Shown: positions 1-8,490 of the stretch, piece after piece
Layout of the letters: every line of letters begins with the position of its first letter
Position numbering within the stretch: position 1 is the first letter of the stretch
DNA from: Tamlana sp038148895
GTDB lineage: Bacteria; Bacteroidota; Bacteroidia; Flavobacteriales; Flavobacteriaceae
Direction: 5' to 3' (one strand)
NCBI GenBank assembly: GCA_038148895.1
Contig: JBBVGQ010000002.1
DNA length: 64,000 nt
Notes under the pieces: model-generated
Seen by the model: the letters and a program-made list of their open reading frames with translations, nothing else
The model's database searches: none
Told to the model about the DNA's origin: nothing
Program-made: the position numbers and the translations under genes

Positions 1-1187
1 AAAAACAAGAGGAGCTTGATAGATTGCACAAAAGCCAAGTACAGCAGTTGGAAGTTATCTCAAGTTTATCTGCCGAAGAAGCCAAAGAACAATTGGTGGA
101 ATCTTTAAAAGGTGAAGCTAAGAATGATGCTATGTCATACATTCAAAGTGCTATGGAGGAAGCTAAATTAACTGCTGAACAAGAAGCCAAAAAGGTCATT
201 ATTAATACTATTCAACGTATTGGAACAGAAGAAGCTGTTGATAACTGTGTGTCAGTTTTCAATATTGAATCGGATGACGTAAAAGGACGAATCATTGGTC
301 GGGAAGGTAGAAATATCCGAGCCATTGAAGCTGCAACTGGTGTAGAAATAATTGTTGATGATACCCCTGAGGCTATCATCTTATCATGTTTCGATTCTGT
401 TAGAAGAGAAGTGGCGAGGCTGTCACTTCATAAATTGGTGACGGACGGTAGAATTCATCCAGCTCGAATTGAGGAAATTGTTAATAAAACACAAAAACAA
501 ATAGAGCAAGAAATCATTGAGGTTGGGAAGCGTACTGTTATAGACTTAGGAATTCACAATCTTAACCCTGAGCTTATCAAGATGGTTGGTAGAATGAAGT
601 ATCGTTCATCTTATGGACAAAACCTATTGCAGCACTCTCGAGAGGTTGCCAAACTTTGTGGTGTAATGGCTGCAGAATTAGGATTAAACCCAAAATTGGC
701 AAAACGTGCCGGATTATTGCATGATATTGGAAAAGTGCCAGACGCAGAGGCTGATATGGAAACACCTCATGCTATATTGGGTATGCAATGGGCAGAAAAA
801 TATGGTGAGAAACCTGAGGTTTGTAATGCCATTGGAGCGCACCATGATGAGATAGAAATGAAATCGCTTTTAGCGCCTATAGTGCAAGTTTGTGATGCTA
901 TTTCTGGAGCCAGACCAGGTGCACGTCGTCAAGTTTTAGATAGCTACATTCAGCGTCTGAAAGATTTGGAGGATATCGCGTTTGGATTTAACGGCGTTAA
1001 AAAGGCTTATGCCATTCAAGCTGGTAGAGAGCTTCGCGTAATTGTTGAAAGTGAAAAGGTAAATGATGATATGGCAGCCGATTTATCATTCAACATTTCT
1101 CAAAAAGTACAAACCGATATGACTTACCCCGGGCAAGTTAAAGTTACTGTTATTAGAGAAACAAGGGCAGTTAATATTGCTAAATAG
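1..1187 (+). CDS. rny: Ribonuclease Y, 5' partial
   Basis: Membrane-anchored endoribonuclease that starts mRNA decay. The reading frame is open from base 3 to the stop at 1187 (394 codons), so the N-terminal membrane helix and part of the coiled coil lie beyond the left edge; the family is usually about 520 residues. The visible part opens with the Lys/Glu/Ala-rich coiled coil, continues with a KH domain carrying the GREG loop (IIGREGRNIRAIE), then the HD domain with RAGLLHDIGKVPD, which holds the metal-binding His-Asp pair. The TTG at 24 is only an internal codon, not the start. A bidirectional terminator follows at 1216. Identification is secure. Confidence 0.97.
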   Translation, partial: KQEELDRLHKSQVQQLEVISSLSAEEAKEQLVESLKGEAKNDAMSYIQSAMEEAKLTAEQEAKKVIINTIQRIGTEEAVDNCVSVFNIESDDVKGRIIGREGRNIRAIEAATGVEIIVDDTPEAIILSCFDSVRREVARLSLHKLVTDGRIHPARIEEIVNKTQKQIEQEIIEVGKRTVIDLGIHNLNPELIKMVGRMKYRSSYGQNLLQHSREVAKLCGVMAAELGLNPKLAKRAGLLHDIGKVPDAEADMETPHAILGMQWAEKYGEKPEVCNAIGAHHDEIEMKSLLAPIVQVCDAISGARPGARRQVLDSYIQRLKDLEDIAFGFNGVKKAYAIQAGRELRVIVESEKVNDDMAADLSFNISQKVQTDMTYPGQVKVTVIRETRAVNIAK

Positions 1188-1215
1188 GCTGTTCTCTCAA
1201 AATAATAAAGAAATT

Positions 1216-1243
1216 AAATCCAGCAGTAATGCTGGATTTTTTA
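1216..1243. terminator. Bidirectional intrinsic terminator between rny and xerD
   Basis: AAATCCAGCA (1216-1225) and TGCTGGATTT (1230-1239) form a perfect 10-bp stem with a GTAA loop, followed by T residues on the plus strand and, read backwards, on the minus strand. It lies between the converging ends of rny and xerD and can serve both. Confidence 0.85.
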
Positions 1244-1263
1244 TTTATAAAAAGAATAAATCT

Positions 1264-2160
1264 CTATTTTCTTGGATGGTATTTTTCAACAACATCGGTT
1301 AAATGACTTTTGTCCAAATGAACATAGATTTCTGTTGTTGTTATGCTCTCATGGCCCAACATTAATTGAATAGAGCGCAGGTCGGCATCATTTTGTAACA
1401 GATGTGTCGCAAAAGAATGTCGGAAGGTGTGTGGTGAGATGTTCTTTTTTAAACCGATTTTTTCAGCCAATTGTTTTATGATAGTGAAAACCATGGCTCG
1501 CGTAAGTTGCTTTCCTCGTCTATTCAAAAATAAGGTGTCCTCGAAGCCGGATTGAATCTTCAGATGATTTCTGACTTCATTTCTGTAAATGTTTATATAT
1601 TTTTTTGTAACGTCAACAATGGGCACAAACCTTTGTTTGTCACCTTTTCCGGTTACTTTAATGAAGCCTTCGTCAAAAAACAAATCAGATATTTTTAGGC
1701 CAATTAGTTCACTTACACGCAATCCGCAACCGTACAACGTTTCAAGCATAGCTCTGTTCCGCTCACCTTCAGGTTTGCTTAAATCGATGGCTTTAATAAT
1801 GTTGTCAATTTCTGTTTCAGACAAAGTGTCTGGCAGTTTTCTGCCAATTTTTGGGGATTCAATAAGCTCTAACGGATTGTCTTTTCGGTAATCTTCAAAT
1901 ACCAAAAAATTAAAAAAACTTCTTAGGCCGGATATTAAACGAGATTGGGAGCGTGGATTTACTGTTTTGGCAACATCATAGATAAATTGTTGAACAATTT
2001 CAGAGGTTGTACTAATAGGTGATGATTTTATGTTTCCATCTTCCAAAAAAGAAATGAGTTTTTTTACATCAAGCGAATAGTTGTCAATAGAGTTTTGCGA
2101 TAATCCGCGTTCTATTTTAAGATAGGTTTGATAATCCTTAAGTGCGTTTTCCCATTTCAT
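1264..2160 (-). CDS. xerD: Tyrosine recombinase XerD
   Basis: Site-specific recombinase that resolves chromosome dimers at dif together with XerC. At 298 residues it has the family's normal length. The N-terminal SAM-like DNA-binding domain (about 1-90) begins ENALKDYQTYLKIERGLS. The catalytic domain shows the complete set of residues: Arg in GLRVSEL, Lys in TGKGDKQR, His-x-x-Arg in HTFRHSFATHLL, His in MLGHESI and the nucleophile Tyr in IYVHLD. It lies alone and converges on rny. XerC would be the nearest alternative; the C-terminal sequence and length fit XerD of Flavobacteriaceae better. Confidence 0.93.
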   Translation of the reverse strand: MKWENALKDYQTYLKIERGLSQNSIDNYSLDVKKLISFLEDGNIKSSPISTTSEIVQQFIYDVAKTVNPRSQSRLISGLRSFFNFLVFEDYRKDNPLELIESPKIGRKLPDTLSETEIDNIIKAIDLSKPEGERNRAMLETLYGCGLRVSELIGLKISDLFFDEGFIKVTGKGDKQRFVPIVDVTKKYINIYRNEVRNHLKIQSGFEDTLFLNRRGKQLTRAMVFTIIKQLAEKIGLKKNISPHTFRHSFATHLLQNDADLRSIQLMLGHESITTTEIYVHLDKSHLTDVVEKYHPRK

Positions 2161-2382
2161 TAGAGTAAAAATAAAGAAATAAGAATAATTTAAAATACTT
2201 TGTTTGTTTATAATTAAACTTGTTTATAAATAAATTGTTAATAATATAAATTTTATAACATTGAATTACAGATACTTAAATATTATTGTTAATAATAATG
2301 TTAATAACTCTGACCTAAATGCGATATTATTAAAAAAAATGACTTTAATTTGTGAATATCAAATCTTCTAACACTTTAAATT

Positions 2383-2883
2383 ATGAAAAACTTATTATTT
2401 AGTGCCGTAATTGTTTTCTTGGTCGTTTCAAAAGTAACTGCTCAAGAAAATGTTGTGAAATTTAATCCTTTGGCTTTAATTGTCGGGTCTTTTGAACTTG
2501 GATATGAAAGGGTCTTAAACGACAGTCAGTCATTACAAGTGGATTTAGGGTATGCGTCATTTAGTTCAGGCTCTTTTGACTATACTGGCTTTGGAGCTGG
2601 GCTACAGTACAGGTTTTATATCCAAAAATCACATGATGCACCTACAGGATGGTTTGCTGGACCTATAGCAAGCTACTCTTCAGCTAGTGCAGATAATGAT
2701 TTTAAAACGTCTGTTTTTGCTGCTGGAGGGGTCATTGGGTATCAATGGAACTGGAATCCTGTAACCTTAGATATATACGGTGGGCCAGCATATTATAGTA
2801 TTGAAGCAGATGATACTTCATTTGATTTTGGATTTGATGGTATTGGTCCTCGTTTGGGGCTTTCACTAGGTTTTGCTTTTTAG
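2383..2883 (+). CDS. Small outer-membrane beta-barrel protein of unknown role
   Basis: A 166-residue protein with a clear signal peptide (cleavage after KVTAQ near residue 21) and then alternating, aromatic- and glycine-rich strands ending in an aromatic residue (FAF), the usual mark of a small outer-membrane barrel. Typical pieces are FELGYERVLND and GAGLQYRFYI. It resembles DUF3575-type barrels of Bacteroidota and is distantly similar in layout to the protein at 26029-26514. No substrate or partner can be named. The gene stands alone, with a terminator right behind it. Confidence 0.7.
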   Translation: MKNLLFSAVIVFLVVSKVTAQENVVKFNPLALIVGSFELGYERVLNDSQSLQVDLGYASFSSGSFDYTGFGAGLQYRFYIQKSHDAPTGWFAGPIASYSSASADNDFKTSVFAAGGVIGYQWNWNPVTLDIYGGPAYYSIEADDTSFDFGFDGIGPRLGLSLGFAF

Positions 2884-2906
2884 AGGAATATTAATTCATA
2901 TAGTTG

Positions 2907-2936
2907 AAAAGGGGAGCGTTTAGGCTCCTTTTTTTA
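2907..2936 (+). terminator. Intrinsic terminator
   Basis: GGAGC (2913-2917) pairs with GCTCC (2924-2928), extended by G-T and A-T pairs on both sides, followed by seven T. It closes the barrel gene that ends at 2883. Confidence 0.8.
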
Positions 2937-2961
2937 TATCTATTTTTAATATATTTACTTC

Positions 2962-3378
2962 ATGAAAAAACTAATAATCATCAATGGTCCCAACCTTAAT
3001 TTATTGGGAAAGCGCGAGCCCAATATTTATGGAAATTTAACATTCAGAGAATTTTTTGATCAGGTAAAAAAGAAGTATCCGAATGTGGATTTAAGCTATT
3101 ATCAATCAAATATTGAAGGGGAACTTATCGATAAGCTTCATGAAGTTGGTTTTAGTTATGATGGTATTATTTTAAATGCCGGGGCTTATACGCATACTTC
3201 AATTGGTATTGGTGATGCCATTAAAGGAATTGAAACCCCTGTGGTAGAAGTGCATATTTCTAACACTTTTGGACGCGAAGAGTTTAGGCACCAATCCTTC
3301 ATTTCTCCAAATGCTAAAGGAGTTATTCTTGGTTTTGGATTGCAGAGCTATGAGTTGGCGATTCAAAGTTTTGTCTAG
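2962..3378 (+). CDS. aroQ: 3-dehydroquinate dehydratase, type II
   Basis: Third step of the shikimate pathway: trans-dehydration of 3-dehydroquinate to 3-dehydroshikimate. The 138-residue length is right for the dodecameric type II enzyme. The N-terminal signature INGPNLNLLGKREP leads to the catalytic Tyr23 (NIYG); NAGAYTHTS at about 72-80 and His98 in VEVHISN are the substrate-binding and catalytic segments, and REEFRHQSFI is the usual C-terminal part. aroC, a later step of the same pathway, is at 30639-31697 in this window, so the shikimate genes are scattered, not clustered. Confidence 0.96.
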   Translation: MKKLIIINGPNLNLLGKREPNIYGNLTFREFFDQVKKKYPNVDLSYYQSNIEGELIDKLHEVGFSYDGIILNAGAYTHTSIGIGDAIKGIETPVVEVHISNTFGREEFRHQSFISPNAKGVILGFGLQSYELAIQSFV

Positions 3379-3430
3379 ACATTTTAGATTACTAGATTCT
3401 TAGACATTTGCTTAGCAAATTTTAAATAAA

Positions 3431-3468
3431 CAAAAAGTTCCAGAAATTTCTGGAACTTTTTGTTTTTT
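3431..3468. terminator. Bidirectional terminator, long perfect palindrome
   Basis: Bases 3431-3462 form a perfect 16+16 palindrome built on AAAAAGTTCCAGAAA and its complement, followed by a T-run. It lies between the converging aroQ and lpd genes and can stop transcription from both sides. Confidence 0.85.
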
Positions 3469-3512
3469 ATAAGACAATCTAATTTTCCAAGTTGTCTATA
3501 AATCTAAAAAGT

Positions 3513-4889
3513 CTAAATATGTATTACTTCATCATAAGCAGCAGCAACTGCTTCCATAACTGCTTCGCTCATTGTTGGGTGAGGGTGAACTGCTTTTAAA
3601 ACTTCGTGACCTGTTGTTTCTAATTTTCTGCCTAAAACAGCTTCGGCAATCATATCGGTTACCCCAGCGCCAATCATATGGCAACCTAACCATTCACCAT
3701 ATTTGGCATCAAAAATAACTTTTACAAAACCATCTTTGTTACCACCTGCACTAGCTTTTCCTGATGCAGAGAATGGGAATTTTCCAACTTTAATATCAAA
3801 GCCTTTTTCTTTGGCAGCTTTTTCAGTTAAACCTACACTGGCAATTTCTGGTGTACAATAAGTGCAACCTGGAATATTTCCGTAGTCAATAGGCTCTACA
3901 TGGTGGCCGGCAAGTTTTTCAACGCATAAAATACCTTCGGCTGAGGCAACGTGTGCCAAAGCCTGACCGGGCGTAACATCACCAATGGCATAATACCCAG
4001 GAATGTTGGTTTGGTAAAAGTCGTTTACAATAATTTTATCTCTGTCGACTACAATACCAACATCTTCCAATCCAATGTTTTCAATGTTTGTTTTAATACC
4101 AACGGCACTTAAAATGATATCAGCTTCAAGTGTTTCTTCACCTTTACTGGTTTTTACAGTTGCTTTTACGCCTTTTCCAGAAGTATCAACTTTGGTAACT
4201 TCAGCAGAAGTCATAATGTTAATGCCTGACTTTTTAAAAGAACGTTCCAATTGTTTTGAAACATCTTCGTCCTCAACAGGTACAATATTTGTTAAATATT
4301 CAACAATGGTAACCTCAGTTCCCATCGAATTGTAGAAATAGGCAAACTCAACACCAATGGCTCCAGAACCAACAACAATCATTTTTTTAGGTTGCTTTTT
4401 TAAGCTCATAGCCTCACGGTAACCTATCACTTTTTCACCATCTTGAGGCAGGCTTGGTAATTCCCTGGAGCGTGCTCCAGTGGCAATTATAATGTTATCG
4501 GCACTGTATTCTGTTCCGTCAACATCAACCTTTTTTCCTGGTTTTAGTTTTCCGTAACCTTCAATAACGTCTATTTTGTTCTTCTTCATTAAAAACTGAA
4601 CCCCTTTGCTCATGCCTTCAGCAACCCCGCGACTCCGTTTTACAACCGCGTCAAAATCGTGTTTTGCGTCTTTAACGGTTAGTCCGTAATCCTCTGCATG
4701 TTTCAGATATTCAAAAACTTGGGCAGATTTCAATAATGCCTTTGTTGGAATACAACCCCAATTCAAGCATACGCCACCAAGATTTTCTTTTTCAACAATA
4801 GCGGTTTTAAACCCCAATTGTGATGCTCTAATAGCCGTAACATAACCACCAGGACCACTTCCAAGAACAATAATATCGTATTTACTCAT
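3513..4889 (-). CDS. lpdA: Dihydrolipoyl dehydrogenase (E3)
   Basis: FAD enzyme that reoxidises lipoyl groups of the 2-oxoacid dehydrogenase complexes and the glycine cleavage system, passing electrons to NAD+. At 458 residues it is full length. Seen: FAD-binding GSGPGGY near residue 10-16, the redox disulfide Cys41/Cys46 in GGVCLNWGCIPTK, the NAD-binding VVGSGAIGVEFA, the second FAD motif YAIGDV, and the C-terminal His-Pro pair in AVHPHPTMSEAV that serves the partner subunit's active site. It could be the E3 for the fused E1 at 61876-64000, but the two are not linked. Confidence 0.95.
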   Translation of the reverse strand: MSKYDIIVLGSGPGGYVTAIRASQLGFKTAIVEKENLGGVCLNWGCIPTKALLKSAQVFEYLKHAEDYGLTVKDAKHDFDAVVKRSRGVAEGMSKGVQFLMKKNKIDVIEGYGKLKPGKKVDVDGTEYSADNIIIATGARSRELPSLPQDGEKVIGYREAMSLKKQPKKMIVVGSGAIGVEFAYFYNSMGTEVTIVEYLTNIVPVEDEDVSKQLERSFKKSGINIMTSAEVTKVDTSGKGVKATVKTSKGEETLEADIILSAVGIKTNIENIGLEDVGIVVDRDKIIVNDFYQTNIPGYYAIGDVTPGQALAHVASAEGILCVEKLAGHHVEPIDYGNIPGCTYCTPEIASVGLTEKAAKEKGFDIKVGKFPFSASGKASAGGNKDGFVKVIFDAKYGEWLGCHMIGAGVTDMIAEAVLGRKLETTGHEVLKAVHPHPTMSEAVMEAVAAAYDEVIHI

Positions 4890-5104
4890 TTGTTAAAATT
4901 TAGGCTACGAATTTACGAAATCGATTTTTAATAAAGAATTTAGAACGCTTTTAAATCGAAAAAAAATCCTCGGACTTTTTATTCTTGGAGGATTGGAGTT
5001 TTCAATCATGTAAAATTGACTATTTAAGTTGAGGTGTTTAATAACCATTACTATAATTTATTTATTGTTAGATGTGTGAAATTCTTTATTCAACATCTTT
5101 GCCT

Positions 5105-5112
5105 TACCTTTG
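5105..5112 (+). promoter_or_regulatory. Probable -7 box of the ndh promoter
   Basis: TACCTTTG fits the Bacteroidota -7 consensus TAnnTTTG and lies 18 bases before the start codon at 5131. The -33 TTG is not present at the ideal 19-20 base distance, so the promoter is less sure than others in the window. Confidence 0.45.
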
Positions 5113-5130
5113 TAAAGCAAGAATAAATTT

Positions 5131-6417
5131 ATGAATATACCTATAACCAGCTTCCCCAGAATCGTAATAATTGGTGGTGGTTTTGCAGGAATTGCATTAG
5201 CAAAAAAATTATCAAAACAAGAAGTTCAGGTTGTGCTTTTAGACAAGCATAACTATCACAATTTTCAGCCCTTATTGTATCAGGTTTCCACTGGCGGATT
5301 GGAACCTGATTCCATAGCATACCCAATAAGGAAGATTTTAAAGGATTTTCCCAACTTCTACTTCAGGCTAGCAAATGTTGAAGAAATTGATGCCCAAAAG
5401 AATATGGTTATTACCGATATAGGTAATCTTAAGTTTGATTATTTGGTGGTGGCTTCAGGCTCTGAAACCAATTATTTTGGGAATTCTGAGATTGAAAAAA
5501 ATAGTATGGCCATGAAAACCATACCTCAAGCTTTGAATTTAAGGAGTCTAATCCTTGAGAATTTCGAAGCGGCACTCTTAACTTCAGACTTGAACGAACG
5601 GAACGCTTTAATGAACTTTGTAATTGTTGGAGGTGGGCCAACAGGGGTGGAGTTGGCCGGAGCTTTGGCTGAAATTAAAAAGGGCATTTTGCCTAAGGAT
5701 TACCCCGATTTGGATACACGCATGGTACAGATAAATATTATACAGTCCAGTGATTGTATTTTAAAGGGTATGAGCGATAAGGCCTCACAAAAGGCCGAAG
5801 ACTTTTTAGAGAATCTTGGGGTAAATATCTGGAAGAACGTCCGGGTAACCAACTATGATGGAAAAACTGTTACCACAAACACCGATTTAACTTTTGAAAC
5901 GGCTACCTTGGTTTGGGCGGCTGGAGTTAAGGGTGCTACCATTAAAGGGTTGGATGCTGATGAATTTATAACCAGAGGCAATCGAATTTTGGTAAATGAA
6001 TTTAATCAAGTTAAGGGGTTTAAGCACATTTTTGCCATTGGTGATATTGCTTGTATGGAAACAGAGGAATTTCCAAACGGATTGCCCATGATGGCGCAAC
6101 CGGCCATTCAACAAGGTCACCAATTAGGTGATAATATGTTAAGGCTAATTGAAGAAAAACCCATGAAACCTTTTAAATATAAAGACAAAGGATCTATGGC
6201 AACCATTGGTAGAAATAAGGCTGTGGTAGATTTACCAAAAATCAGGTTTCAAGGTGTTTTTGCTTGGTACGTTTGGATGTTCGTTCACCTCTTTTTCTTA
6301 ATAGGTTTTAGAAATCGAATGGTGGTTTTTGTTAACTGGGTGTATAATTATGTACGCTTTGATAGAGAAGCTAGATTGATTATTCGTCCGTTTAAGAAGA
6401 AATTAAAGGCTGAGTAG
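5131..6417 (+). CDS. Type II NADH dehydrogenase (NDH-2), FAD-dependent oxidoreductase
   Basis: Single-subunit, non-proton-pumping NADH:quinone oxidoreductase of the inner membrane. The 428 residues carry two Rossmann folds: FAD-binding IVIIGGGFAGIALAKKL near residue 10 and NADH-binding FVIVGGGPTGVELAGALAE near residue 165, then FAIGDIACM, the second FAD contact. The C-terminal 60 residues include a hydrophobic amphipathic stretch (VFAWYVWMFVHLFFLIGF) expected to hold the enzyme on the membrane, as in other NDH-2 proteins. It is a single gene that converges on the DinB pseudogene with one base between the stops. Family assignment is firm; the exact electron acceptor is inferred. Confidence 0.9.
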   Translation: MNIPITSFPRIVIIGGGFAGIALAKKLSKQEVQVVLLDKHNYHNFQPLLYQVSTGGLEPDSIAYPIRKILKDFPNFYFRLANVEEIDAQKNMVITDIGNLKFDYLVVASGSETNYFGNSEIEKNSMAMKTIPQALNLRSLILENFEAALLTSDLNERNALMNFVIVGGGPTGVELAGALAEIKKGILPKDYPDLDTRMVQINIIQSSDCILKGMSDKASQKAEDFLENLGVNIWKNVRVTNYDGKTVTTNTDLTFETATLVWAAGVKGATIKGLDADEFITRGNRILVNEFNQVKGFKHIFAIGDIACMETEEFPNGLPMMAQPAIQQGHQLGDNMLRLIEEKPMKPFKYKDKGSMATIGRNKAVVDLPKIRFQGVFAWYVWMFVHLFFLIGFRNRMVVFVNWVYNYVRFDREARLIIRPFKKKLKAE

Positions 6418-6418
6418 T

Positions 6419-6969
6419 TTATAAATCGTCTGTAAAATGACGTTTGCTTTTTTTTTGACTGAATTTTTCTTGGTTGTATTTTGATGATTCACCTTTAGGG
6501 ATGGACAAAGATTGCCATTCATCACCTTTGATTAATTTTTCCAAAAATACAATTTGACCCACATGATAAGCGTAATGAGCTAATTGCCTGTTAATGGCTT
6601 CAACAACCGTGTGTCCACCATTTCTAATGTAAATTATACGTTCTAAATCTTCTTCTCTTAAAGGGTTAATTGCACTAAATAAACAGTGCCAACCACTTTC
6701 CCAAGACGCTATAATTTCTTCCTTGGTTTGGTAACTGCCAACAAATTCATTATCGCGGTTTCTCCAAGTTTTTTCACCGTCCTCAGTTAAAAAGTTGGTC
6801 CATCTGCTCAACATATTTCCAACCATATGTTTTACAATTATTGAAATACTATTGGCGTCTTCATTGCTTTGCCATAACATTTCGTCAAAAGTTAATTGGC
6901 AAAGGTTTTATCACCCAAACTTTTATAGTATTCAAATTGTTTTGTGATGCTTGTTAAATAACTCTCCAT
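6419..6969 (-). pseudogene. DinB-family (DUF1572) protein with a -1 frameshift
   Basis: The gene reads from ATG at 6969 as MESYLTSITKQFEYYKSLG and continues to DKTFAN before an immediate TAA. In the next frame, starting in the same codons, the sequence continues QLTFDEMLWQSNEDANS to a normal end at 6419. Adding one C at 6898-6899 (CC to CCC on the minus strand) restores TFAQLTFDEMLW, the expected family sequence, and a 183-residue protein. The DinB fold is a four-helix bundle with metal-binding His residues; HMVGNM and HYAYHVGQI are still present. It is either a young pseudogene or a base missing from the assembly. A gene caller would report only a 153-residue remnant beginning at 6880. Confidence 0.8.
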
Positions 6970-6982
6970 TTAAAAAAAATAG

Positions 6983-7453
6983 TTAGTCTTTAGGAATAAA
7001 TTTCAACGCAACGCCATTAATGCAATGGCGCTTTCCTGTTGTTTCCCTTGGGCCATCATTAAATACGTGTCCTAAATGTCCACCACAGGTTGCGCAATGT
7101 TCTTCTGTTCCGTAAAAGGAATGAGACTGACTCGCATAAGCTACATTGCCCTTAATTTCTTGGTCAAAACTGGGCCACCCAGTACCAGAATCAAATTTAT
7201 GCTCGCTTTTAAATAAAGGTGTATCACAGCCTTTGCAAACGTACACGCCTTCTTCGTAGTTTTTGTTTAGCGGACTGCTAAATGCACGTTCGGTGCCCGC
7301 TTTTCTTAAAACATAAAATTCCATCTCTGTGAGTTGAGCTTTCCATTCAGCTTCAGGTTTAACAACAGTATATTGTTTTTTTGATGGTTTTTGCGTGTTT
7401 CCTTTACAATTAAAGGCTAATAAAACTAAGGTAAGTAAAAGTATTTTCTTCAT
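6983..7453 (-). CDS. msrB: Peptide-methionine (R)-S-oxide reductase, lipoprotein
   Basis: Reduces methionine-R-sulfoxide in damaged proteins. The 156-residue protein has a lipoprotein signal with Cys16 in LLAFNC, so it acts in the cell envelope and not in the cytoplasm. The SelR domain (about 35-155) is complete: zinc ligands Cys73/Cys76 (CKGC) and Cys120/Cys123 (CATC), GTGWPSF, and the catalytic Cys144 in RHCINGVALKF. A cysteine replaces selenocysteine, as in most bacteria. It lies 13 bases upstream of the frameshifted DinB gene on the same strand and may be cotranscribed with it. Confidence 0.94.
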   Translation of the reverse strand: MKKILLLTLVLLAFNCKGNTQKPSKKQYTVVKPEAEWKAQLTEMEFYVLRKAGTERAFSSPLNKNYEEGVYVCKGCDTPLFKSEHKFDSGTGWPSFDQEIKGNVAYASQSHSFYGTEEHCATCGGHLGHVFNDGPRETTGKRHCINGVALKFIPKD

Positions 7454-7606
7454 TTTATATTTTTGGTAACAGTCGTTTTACATTAAAAAACTTTACAAAT
7501 TAAAGGTCAGAATTAATTTATGGTCTTGTGACGAATAAATGCAAATTGTGTCATAAAATTAAGGTATGATTTTTGTATTTTTAACAACAATAAAAAATTT
7601 AAAATA

Positions 7607-8425
7607 ATGAAGCTGAAAAAAGCATTTTTAATATTTGGTATAGTCTTGGTTGCTATATCTTGTGCAACAAATCCATTCACCGGAAAAAAAACCATGGCTT
7701 TAGTGCCAAATTCACAATTATTCCCAACGGCTTTTGCACAATATAATCAGTTTTTGAGTGAAAACAAAGTGGTAACTGGCACTTCCGAAGCCGCTATGGT
7801 AACTCGGGTTGGTCAGCGCATAGCGGTTGCAGCAGAGCGTTATCTAAATGCCAATGGTCATCAAGGTTATCTTAACGATTACAAATGGGAATATAACTTA
7901 GTGGACGACAAAACTGTAAATGCTTGGTGTATGCCAGGAGGAAAAATAGTGGTTTATACAGGTATTTTGCCCATTGCAAAAAATGAAACAGGGTTAGCAG
8001 CTATAATGGGACACGAGGTGGCTCACGCTTTGGCAAATCATGGGCAACAGCGTATGAGTGCGGGCATGTTACAACAATTGGGAGCTGTGGCTGGAAATAT
8101 TGCTATTCAAGATGAAAAATCAAGAAATGCGTTTAATCAATATTATGGAGTGGGTTCTACGGTTGGTGTTATGTTGCCTTTTAGTAGGGCGCACGAAACC
8201 GAAGCGGACAACATTGGGGTATACTTAATGGCCATTGCTGGCTATAACCCAACAGAGGCTGCAGAACTTTGGAAACGCATGAAAGCTAATAGTGGTGGAC
8301 AAGCACCTCCAGAAATTTTAAGCACACACCCTTCCAATGATTCACGTATAGCAAATCTTGAGGCGATAGCTCCGAAAGCTATTGCTGAAGCTAAGAAATT
8401 CGGAATAACTTCATTTAGGGAATAG
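7607..8425 (+). CDS. M48-family metalloprotease, lipoprotein
   Basis: Zinc endopeptidase of the M48 (BepA/LoiP-like) group, anchored as a lipoprotein: 272 residues with Cys19 in a lipobox (VAISC). The zinc motif HEVAH is at 136-140 (GHEVAHALANHG) and ETEAD, carrying the third ligand, is at 197-201. BepA and LoiP help in outer-membrane protein assembly and quality control; that role here is by analogy. There are no TPR repeats behind the protease domain, which makes it closer to LoiP than to BepA. A terminator follows directly. Confidence 0.9.
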   Translation: MKLKKAFLIFGIVLVAISCATNPFTGKKTMALVPNSQLFPTAFAQYNQFLSENKVVTGTSEAAMVTRVGQRIAVAAERYLNANGHQGYLNDYKWEYNLVDDKTVNAWCMPGGKIVVYTGILPIAKNETGLAAIMGHEVAHALANHGQQRMSAGMLQQLGAVAGNIAIQDEKSRNAFNQYYGVGSTVGVMLPFSRAHETEADNIGVYLMAIAGYNPTEAAELWKRMKANSGGQAPPEILSTHPSNDSRIANLEAIAPKAIAEAKKFGITSFRE

Positions 8426-8462
8426 TTGCTGCTATTCAAATAAAAATATTTAGTTACTTTAG

Positions 8463-8490
8463 AAGCTGCTAATAAAAGGCAGCTTTTTTT
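8463..8490 (+). terminator. Intrinsic terminator abutting the next start codon
   Basis: AAGCTGC (8463-8469) pairs with GCAGCTT (8479-8485) and is followed by an unbroken T-run to 8490. The ATG of the MFS gene starts at 8491, so the terminator fills its whole upstream region. Confidence 0.82.

Noticed and set aside
4965..4994. AATCCTC / GAGGATT inverted repeat between lpd and ndh, possible operator
   Set aside because: Seven-base arms in an intergenic region are expected by chance, and no other copy is visible.
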